DNA from: Kocuria turfanensis
GTDB lineage: Bacteria; Actinomycetota; Actinomycetes; Actinomycetales; Micrococcaceae
Assembly (NCBI RefSeq): GCF_001580365.1
Contig: NZ_CP014480.1
Coordinates: forward strand, 2,999,981-3,063,980
Length of the DNA stretch: 64,000 nt
Direction: 5' to 3'
Numbering within the stretch: position 1 is the stretch's first letter; every line of letters starts with the position of its first letter. Below, one piece after another: positions 57,379 through 64,000 of this stretch. The notes beneath the pieces are model-generated. The model was not told where the DNA came from. It searched no databases and saw only the letters and a list, made by a program, of their open reading frames with translations. The translations under genes and the position numbers were made by a program.

Positions 57379-58440
57379 ATGCGTCAGCCACAGCCACGAG
57401 GCCCGCTGGGCGAGGACCTCCTCGCCGCGCTCCGGGAGGCACCCGGCGCCCCGGCGGCGGAGTCCCGGGCCGCGGCGCTGCCGGACGCCGCCCGCGCCGC
57501 CGTGTCCCGCGCGGACGGCGTCCTCGCCGACGACGACGTCCAGCTCAGCCTCTTCCTCCTGCACGCCCTGCACTACCAGGGCATCGACGGGGTCGACGAC
57601 CGCTGGGAGAGCGACCCCGAGCTGCTGCGCACGCGCGGGATCCTCTCGGACGCGCTCGAGACGCAGCTGCGCGCCGAGCTGCCCGCCGACACCGTGCCGG
57701 GCACCCCGCAGTCGGTCGCGGACGCGCTGTTCGCCATGGCCGCCGACGACGACGGCCCGAGCCTGGCACGCCACCTCTCCGGCCGGGCCGACGCCGTGCA
57801 GGCACGGGAGTTCCTGCAGCTGAAGTCGGCCTACCAGCTGATGGAGGGCGACCCGCACACCTGGGGGATCCCGCGGCTCGCCGGGCGGGCGAAGGCCGGC
57901 CTGATCGAGATCCAGATCGACGAGTACGGCGGCGGCAACGCCGCCCGGATGCACGCGGCCCTGTTCGCGGCCGGGATGCGCGAGGCCGGCCTCGACGACG
58001 CCTACGGCAGCGCCGTGGACCGGGTGCCCGCGGAGTGGCTCGCCGGCGTGAACACCGTGAGCATGTTCGGCCTGCACCGCCGGCTGCGCGGGGCGGTGGT
58101 CGGCCACCTGGCGATGTACGAGATGACGTCCTCGGTGCCCTCCAAGTTCCTGGCCCGCGGCTTCCACCGCCTGGGCCTGCCGGCCGCGGCCGCGTTCTAC
58201 GACGAGCACGTGGAGGCCGACGCCGCCCACGAGCAGATCGCCGCGCGGGACATGGCCGGGGGGCTGGTGGTCGAGGACCCCGCCGTCGCGGCGGACGTCT
58301 TCTTCGGCGCGCGCTGCGTGTTGCACCTGGACGCGCTCGCCGCCCGCCAGGCGCTGGCCCGCTGGGAGGCGGGGGAGTCCGCGCTGCGCCCGGCCCCGGC
58401 GGAGTTCTCCCGGTCCGCTGCGGCGGAGCTGGTGCGGTGA
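57379..58440 (+). CDS. Iron-containing redox enzyme (HDO/heme-oxygenase-like diiron) protein
   Basis: The 353-residue protein matches the Haem_oxygenas_2 (iron-containing redox enzyme) family. It has the region QLSLFLLHALHYQGIDG and later IEIQIDEYGGGNAARMHAALFA with Glu and His spaced for a diiron site. The FYDEHVEADAAHEQIAARDM segment has further His and Glu. Diiron HDO proteins oxidise diverse small molecules; the substrate here is unknown. ATG 57379 has AGGAG 8 nt upstream. The stop overlaps the start of a CDGSH gene (GTGA), linking the two. Confidence 0.8.
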   Translation: MRQPQPRGPLGEDLLAALREAPGAPAAESRAAALPDAARAAVSRADGVLADDDVQLSLFLLHALHYQGIDGVDDRWESDPELLRTRGILSDALETQLRAELPADTVPGTPQSVADALFAMAADDDGPSLARHLSGRADAVQAREFLQLKSAYQLMEGDPHTWGIPRLAGRAKAGLIEIQIDEYGGGNAARMHAALFAAGMREAGLDDAYGSAVDRVPAEWLAGVNTVSMFGLHRRLRGAVVGHLAMYEMTSSVPSKFLARGFHRLGLPAAAAFYDEHVEADAAHEQIAARDMAGGLVVEDPAVAADVFFGARCVLHLDALAARQALARWEAGESALRPAPAEFSRSAAAELVR

Positions 58441-58691
58441 GCGCGGAGCGCCCCGCCGAGGACCAGGAACCGGTCCGGGACCCCGGGTCCGGCGGGCCCG
58501 CCGAGCCGGTGTCGATCACCGTGTGCCCCGACGGCCCGCTGCTCGTGCGCGGCGGCTACCAGCTGCTGGACGGGGACGACCGCCCCATCGACCCCGGGCG
58601 GGCCACCGTGGCGCTGTGCCGGTGCGGGGCCTCCTCCATCAAGCCCTTCTGCGACGGCTCGCACAAGCGGGCCCGCTTCCGGGCCCGGTGA
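58437..58691 (+). CDS. CDGSH-type iron-sulfur protein
   Basis: The 84-residue protein has ALCRCGASSIKPFCDGSHKRARF, where three Cys and one His bind a 2Fe-2S cluster. The N-terminal 25 residues are charged and disordered. GTG at 58437 overlaps the stop of the diiron protein gene, so the two are translationally coupled. CDGSH proteins act in electron transfer or cluster sensing, so it may supply electrons to the diiron enzyme. Confidence 0.85.
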   Translation: MSAERPAEDQEPVRDPGSGGPAEPVSITVCPDGPLLVRGGYQLLDGDDRPIDPGRATVALCRCGASSIKPFCDGSHKRARFRAR

Positions 58692-58722
58692 CCGGCGGCG
58701 CTCCCCGGGGCGGCGCGGTGGG

Positions 58723-58728
58723 TAGCCT
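58723..58728 (+). promoter_or_regulatory. -10 hexamer, likely leaderless transcript
   Basis: TAGCCT ends 6 nt before the ATG at 58735. Confidence 0.45.
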
Positions 58729-58734
58729 GGGGGA

Positions 58735-59400
58735 ATGCGCGCGGAGGAGCTGAACCGGTCCGTCCAGGACTGCCTGAAGACCGTCTGGCTGGCCCAGGAG
58801 TGGTCGGCCGACCCGGTGACCACCACCGGCCTGGCCCAGCGGCTGGGCCTGTCGCCGTCGACCGTCTCGGAGGCCGTCAAGAAGCTCACCGCGCAGAGCC
58901 TGCTGGGCCGCACCGAGCACGCGGGGATCGTGCTGACCGACCGGGGCCGGGCGGTCGCGGTGCAGATGGTCCGGCGCCACCGGATCCTCGAGGCCTTCCT
59001 CGCCACCCGGCTCGGCTACGCCTGGGACGAGGTGCACGAGGAGGCCGAGGTGCTCGAGCACGCGGTGAGCGAGAAGTTCATCGCCCGGGTGGACGCCCTC
59101 CTCGGCCACCCGGAGCGGGACCCGCACGGCGACCCCATCCCGCGGCGGGACGGCACCGTCCCGCCGGCCACGGCCGTGCTGCTGGCCGACGTCCCGCCGG
59201 GCACGACCGCGGTGGTGGCACGGGTCTCCGACGCCGACCCCGACCAGCTGCGCCGGCTCGGCGAGGCCGGGATCCGGCCCGGGACGGAGCTCGTGCTGGG
59301 CGAGCACCTGTCCCGGGCCGTGGCCGTGACGGTGGGCGGGGCCGTCGTCGAGGTGGGCGTCCTGGCCGCCGAGGCGGTCTGGGTCCGGCCGCGGCCCTGA
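58735..59400 (+). CDS. MntR/DtxR-family metal-dependent regulator
   Basis: The 221-residue regulator has an N-terminal winged helix (TTGLAQRLGLSPSTVSEAVKKL) and the dimerisation part with RRHRILEAFLATRLGYAWDEVHEEAEVLEHAVSEKF, which carries His, Glu and Cys-position ligands. A C-terminal SH3-like (FeoA) domain follows from about residue 145. It resembles MntR/IdeR proteins that repress metal uptake when Mn or Fe is bound. Position next to the diiron-CDGSH pair suggests a link with iron or manganese supply. Confidence 0.85.
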   Translation: MRAEELNRSVQDCLKTVWLAQEWSADPVTTTGLAQRLGLSPSTVSEAVKKLTAQSLLGRTEHAGIVLTDRGRAVAVQMVRRHRILEAFLATRLGYAWDEVHEEAEVLEHAVSEKFIARVDALLGHPERDPHGDPIPRRDGTVPPATAVLLADVPPGTTAVVARVSDADPDQLRRLGEAGIRPGTELVLGEHLSRAVAVTVGGAVVEVGVLAAEAVWVRPRP

Positions 59401-59416
59401 GGCGGCCCCGGCCGGC

Positions 59417-61051
<1,635 letters not shown>

Positions 61052-61058
61052 GCCGCCC

Positions 61059-61064
61059 AACCTA
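61059..61064 (-). promoter_or_regulatory. -10 hexamer of pgm, likely leaderless transcript
   Basis: TAGGTT on the minus strand ends 7 nt before the ATG at 61051. Confidence 0.45.
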
Positions 61065-61225
61065 CCGCCGGGCCACCGGCGCGCCGAGGCGGGCACGCGA
61101 TCACGTCGCCAGGTTGCGGCGATTCCGCTCTGCGCGAGGCGCGGGCGCGGGGCTGGAGGAATCGGGAGCGGTGGGTCAGGATGAGGGCACCAGCGAGCGC
61201 ACGACCCAGCGAGGAGGCCGGCAGC

Positions 61226-61384
61226 ATGAGCGAAGCACCCGACGAGACGACCGAGAACTCGGGCAAGGGCCCGGAGGGCACCGTCCCGGACAGCGAGCAG
61301 GGCATCGGGCTGACCACCGACGAGGACCGGACCGGCTTCGAGCCGGAGGAGGACCCCGAGGCGGCCACCGAGCCGGACGCCTGA
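61226..61384 (+). CDS. Small acidic protein of unknown function
   Basis: The 52-residue product is strongly acidic (Glu and Asp about a third) and has no hydrophobic segment. GAGGAGG 8 nt upstream of the ATG at 61226 is the best ribosome binding site of the neighbourhood. An 18-bp hairpin follows the stop. It recalls the small acidic proteins at 5391 and 5731. No family is recognised. Confidence 0.55.
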   Translation: MSEAPDETTENSGKGPEGTVPDSEQGIGLTTDEDRTGFEPEEDPEAATEPDA

Positions 61385-61401
61385 GCCCTCCGCGGCCCCA
61401 C

Positions 61402-61440
61402 CGCGCCCGCCGGCCGTGCCCTGCACGGCCGGCGGGCGCG
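61402..61440 (+). terminator. Terminator with an 18-bp perfect stem
   Basis: Arms at 61402-61419 and 61423-61440 are exact complements around a 3-nt loop, directly after the small acidic protein gene. Confidence 0.8.
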
Positions 61441-61504
61441 TCCGTGCTGCAGGTCCGTGCTGCAGGTCCGTGTTGCAGGTCCGTGCCGCAGGTCCGCGCG
61501 GCGG
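61440..61504. repeat. Tandem 13-bp repeat array
   Basis: Unit GTCCGTGCTGCAG occurs four times (61440-61491) with one base change in two copies, then a decayed fifth. It begins at the last base of the hairpin. Confidence 0.85.
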
Positions 61505-61532
61505 ATTCCGGCGCGGTGCGCGGGCCGCGTCC

Positions 61533-61577
61533 CGGCGCGGGGCGGATCGGCGCGGGGCGGATCGGCGCGGGGCTGTT
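61533..61577. repeat. Tandem 15-bp repeat array
   Basis: Unit CGGCGCGGGGCGGAT occurs three times, the last copy altered as it reaches the stop codon of the amidase. Confidence 0.8.
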
Positions 61578-63067
61578 CAGCGCGAGGCGTCCTCGAGCTG
61601 TGCGGCGACGGCGAGCAGGTGCGCCTCCGCGCTGGGGCGGCCGATGAGCTGGACCCCCATGGGCACGACCGGCCCGCCGGCGCCGCCCGCCGGGCCGGTC
61701 CACAGCGTCGGGACGGTCACCGCGGGCAGGCCCACCACGTTCACGATCGAGGTCCAGGGCGTGTACTGGCACTGGCGCCTGTAGTCCTGGTCCGCGCCGG
61801 CGGGGTCCGCCTGGTCGTGTCCCGCCCAGTACCAGCCCAGGGGCCGCGGCGTCATGGCGAGCGCGGGCGTGAGCACCATGTCCCAGGCCCCGTACGCCCA
61901 GATCACGTCCTGCTCGACCCGGCGCAGGGTGCCCACGGCCCGCGCGAGCTCGACGGCCGAGCGGCGCAGGGCGCGGGCGCGGAACGCCGCCGCCAGGCCG
62001 GTCAGCCGCTGCGCCTGCCCGTGGTCGAGGGACGCGGTGCCCATCGAGGTGGTCCAGACGTCGAAGAAGGCCCCGGGATACTCGGGGTCGTAGCCGATCG
62101 AGGCCTCGCCGACCTCGTGCCCGGCCGCTCGCAGCCGGGCGACCCCCGCGTCGAGGGCGGCCCGCGCCTCGGGGGAGACCTCGATGTCGTAGACGGTGTC
62201 GAACGGCGAGGCGGTGCTCACCCCGATGCGCAGCGGCCGCCCGCCCCACGGCAGGTCTCCCCGGCGGGCCGCCCGCACGCTCTCGAGGAAGGAGGGCTGC
62301 GGTGCGGCCGCCACCGCCCGGTGCACCACGTTGCCGTGGGCCGGTCCGCGGGCCGGGGCGCAGAGCACGTCCAGCAGCAGGGCCGCGTCCTCGGCGGTGC
62401 GGGCGATGGGGCCGTTGACCACGAGCTGCGCGGCGTCCGACTGCGCGTCGGCGGTGGGCACCCGCCCGCGGTTGGGCTTCAGGCCCACCAGCCCGCACGC
62501 CGCCGCCGGGATGCGCACGGAGCCCCCGCCGTCGGAGCCCGGGGCCAGGGGCAGCATGCCGGCCGCCACGGCCGCGGCCTGCCCGCCGGAGGAGCCTCCG
62601 GCGCCGGTGGTGGGATCGTGCGGGTTCCGCGCGGGCGGGGCCACCAGGTTCTCGGAGTAGCAGTTGAGGCCGAACTCGGGAACCTGGGTCTTGCCCAGGC
62701 ACACGGCGCCGGAGGCCGCGAGCACGGCCACGAGGTCGTCGTCCTCGGCGGCGGCCGGCGCCCCGGTCCCGGGGTCCGCCACGGCCGCGGAGCCGTAGCC
62801 GGTGGGCATGCCGGCGACGTCGTGCAGGTCCTTCACCGCGAGCGGCACCCCGTGCAGCGGACCGCGGGGCGCACCGGCGGGCAGGGCGTCGAGGGCGCGG
62901 GCCCGTTCGAGCGCCGGTCCGTGCGCCACGTGCACGAACGCGCCCAGCTGCGGATTGCGCTCCTCGATCCGGGCGAGGAAGAACTCCGTGGTCTCCGCCG
63001 CGCCCAGCTCCCCGCGCGCGAGCGCGTCCCGCAGCTGCACGGCGGTGAGGTCCCCGATCCCGGTCAC
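61577..63067 (-). CDS. Amidase (amidase signature family)
   Basis: The 496-residue enzyme belongs to the amidase signature family. The catalytic Lys is in VPLAVKDLHDV, and the Ser-cisSer region is TGAGGSSGGQAAAVAAG followed by APGSDGGGSVRIPAA. It hydrolyses a carboxamide; the substrate is unknown. I chose GTG at 63067, which has AGGAG 6-7 nt upstream, over GTG at 63088. It stands alone on the minus strand between repeat arrays and the lipoprotein gene. Confidence 0.88.
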   Translation of the reverse strand: MTGIGDLTAVQLRDALARGELGAAETTEFFLARIEERNPQLGAFVHVAHGPALERARALDALPAGAPRGPLHGVPLAVKDLHDVAGMPTGYGSAAVADPGTGAPAAAEDDDLVAVLAASGAVCLGKTQVPEFGLNCYSENLVAPPARNPHDPTTGAGGSSGGQAAAVAAGMLPLAPGSDGGGSVRIPAAACGLVGLKPNRGRVPTADAQSDAAQLVVNGPIARTAEDAALLLDVLCAPARGPAHGNVVHRAVAAAPQPSFLESVRAARRGDLPWGGRPLRIGVSTASPFDTVYDIEVSPEARAALDAGVARLRAAGHEVGEASIGYDPEYPGAFFDVWTTSMGTASLDHGQAQRLTGLAAAFRARALRRSAVELARAVGTLRRVEQDVIWAYGAWDMVLTPALAMTPRPLGWYWAGHDQADPAGADQDYRRQCQYTPWTSIVNVVGLPAVTVPTLWTGPAGGAGGPVVPMGVQLIGRPSAEAHLLAVAAQLEDASR

Positions 63068-63143
63068 GGCGGCTCCTGTCTCGGCCACGGCGGCCCGGGG
63101 ACGGCGGTCCGGGACACACTGTGGGGCGTGGTGCCCAGGCTAG

Positions 63144-63149
63144 TAGGGT
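63144..63149 (+). promoter_or_regulatory. -10 element of the lipoprotein gene
   Basis: TAGGGT lies about 53 bp before the GTG at 63202 and predicts a leader of about 45 nt. Confidence 0.35.
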
Positions 63150-63201
63150 GAGGGCGCCCGGACCGCGACATGCGGTCCCCGAACCGCACAGGAGGCCCTC
63201 C

Positions 63202-63603
63202 GTGCCGACCTCCCGCCCGCCCCGTTCCGCCGCGGCCCGTGCCGCGGCGGCGGCCGCCCTGCTCCTGGCCCTGACCGGCTGCTCCCTCTTCGACCGCGAG
63301 GACGGGTCCGGCGCCCCGGCGCCGTCGGCCTCCGGCAGCGCCTCGGACCAGGCCTCGGTCAGCACCGTGGAGGAGACGTGCGCCCGGGTGCTGGAGGCGG
63401 CGCGCACCGCCCCGGAGCGGCTGCAGGAGGACCCGGCCGCGCTGCTCGCCGAGGTCGAGGACCTCGCCGCCACCGCCCCGCCCGAGCTCTCCGGGCAGAT
63501 CAGCTCGATCCGCGAGGCCGTCGACGACTACCGGCAGGGCGAACGGTCCATGCTCAGCGTCGCCCGGGAGGCACGGGCCCTCCAGGAGCGCTGCTCCGGC
63601 TGA
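63202..63603 (+). CDS. Small lipoprotein
   Basis: The 133-residue protein starts at GTG 63202 with AGGAGG 6 nt upstream. A signal segment AAAAAALLLALTGC ends in a lipobox (LTGC), so the Cys is lipid-modified. The mature part has a Ser/Ala/Pro linker and then about 80 helical residues with two Cys. No family is recognised. It lies on the cell surface. Confidence 0.72.
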   Translation: MPTSRPPRSAAARAAAAAALLLALTGCSLFDREDGSGAPAPSASGSASDQASVSTVEETCARVLEAARTAPERLQEDPAALLAEVEDLAATAPPELSGQISSIREAVDDYRQGERSMLSVAREARALQERCSG

Positions 63604-63629
63604 CCGCGCCCGCTCCGCCCGGTGACGAG

Positions 63630-63690
63630 CACGAGGGGCCGTCGCCCGCCGGAGCGCGACGGCGTCTCCGGCGGGCAACGGCCCCTCGTG
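63630..63690. terminator. Bidirectional terminator, 24-bp stem with one mismatch
   Basis: Arms at 63630-63654 and 63666-63690 pair with a single C/A mismatch around an 11-nt loop, between the lipoprotein gene and the convergent aminotransferase. Confidence 0.75.
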
Positions 63691-63707
63691 GCGGTGTGCG
63701 GCGGGGA

Positions 63708-64000
63708 CTACTGCGCCGCGTGGCGGATGGCCTCGGCGAACACGCGCAGGCCGTCGCGCAGCAGCTCCTCGCCGATGACGAGCGGGGGCAGCAGGCGCAC
63801 GATGTTGCCGAAGGTGCCGCAGGTCAGGATGATGACGCCCTGCGCCAGGCACTCCGCGGCGATGGCCTTGGCGGCGTCCGCGTCCGGCTCCTTGCCGCCG
63901 GGCAGCACGAACTCGAGCGCCATCATGCCGCCGCGGCCGCGGATCTCCCCGACGATGCCGGTCTCCTCGGCCACCGGGGTCAGCTCCTCGCGGATGATCT
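63708..64000 (-). CDS. gabT: Class III aminotransferase, C-terminal part (GabT-like), cut by window end
   Basis: The visible 97 codons read EELTPVAEETGIVGEIRGRG, MMALEFVLPGG, then AAECLAQGVIILTCGTFGNI and VRLLPPLVIGEELLRDGL. These are the C-terminal motifs of class III PLP aminotransferases, closest to 4-aminobutyrate aminotransferase. The Lys-containing active site lies outside the window, so the start is not visible. It is probably the last gene before a shared terminator. Confidence 0.78.
   Translation of the reverse strand, partial: IIREELTPVAEETGIVGEIRGRGGMMALEFVLPGGKEPDADAAKAIAAECLAQGVIILTCGTFGNIVRLLPPLVIGEELLRDGLRVFAEAIRHAAQ

Overview
The window is about 64 kb of very GC-rich DNA with GTG and TTG starts, dense gene packing and long antisense open frames that are composition artefacts. 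The gene set points to an actinobacterium, most likely of the Micrococcaceae (Kocuria/Arthrobacter-like). Reasons are the roughly 1,640-residue NAD-glutamate dehydrogenase, the N-terminally extended GapDH, DUF6457 beside MobA, SipW-type exported proteins of the RER_14450 kind, and a MoeZ-type adenylyltransferase-rhodanese. The genus is an inference. I see no rRNA, tRNA, CRISPR array, phage or insertion sequence; this looks like chromosome.

Layout. 0-6 kb: stress-type genes (DUF2382 protein, HPII-like catalase, an SRPBCC-epimerase fusion, two small acidic proteins). 6-13 kb: a histidine phosphatase, the giant NAD-GDH and a CrtI-like flavoprotein. 13-14.5 kb: a lytic transglycosylase and a DUF456 membrane protein. 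14.6-25 kb: molybdenum cofactor synthesis in two blocks, the minus-strand run moaA-moaD-mobA-DUF6457-moeA and the plus-strand moeA2 and moaC-mog-moaE-moeZ, interrupted by small unrelated genes. fdhD lies further on at 36.5 kb. 25-33 kb: miscellaneous metabolism (two VOC proteins, quinone oxidoreductase, SDR, GT87 transferase, MFS transporter, PIG-L deacetylase, DsrE protein).

33.2-36.1 kb: a compact export locus with one SipW-like signal peptidase and three exported proteins that share a W-S motif just after a membrane segment. It is preceded by a 388-bp regulatory region that holds two adjacent inverted repeats in an AT-rich island and a perfect 15-bp hairpin. This is the most system-like locus in the window.

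36.5-46.3 kb: FdhD, an amidotransferase, a CPBP protease, an M18 aminopeptidase, GapDH, a PfkB kinase, a HAD phosphatase, a GDPD and a 3-hydroxyisobutyryl-CoA hydrolase. 46.3-55.7 kb: two paralogous membrane proteins with the same 12-bp promoter element flank a phosphoribosyltransferase-hydrolase fusion and an erythromycin-esterase-like protein. Next comes a four-gene minus-strand operon (STAS protein, Cys-rich four-helix protein, PEP synthase, P1B-type ATPase). The family mix resembles the dormancy (DosR) gene sets of other actinobacteria, but no DosR box was seen. 55.8-64 kb: a xanthine/uracil permease, a diiron HDO-like protein overlapping a CDGSH protein and next to an MntR-like regulator, phosphoglucomutase, an amidase, a lipoprotein and the end of a GABA-type aminotransferase cut by the window edge.

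A feature of the whole window is the spacing of likely -10 hexamers. At about 14 start codons a TANNNT-like hexamer ends exactly 6 or 7 nt before the start, which predicts leaderless mRNAs. Several other genes start inside the stop codon of a tiny upstream ORF.
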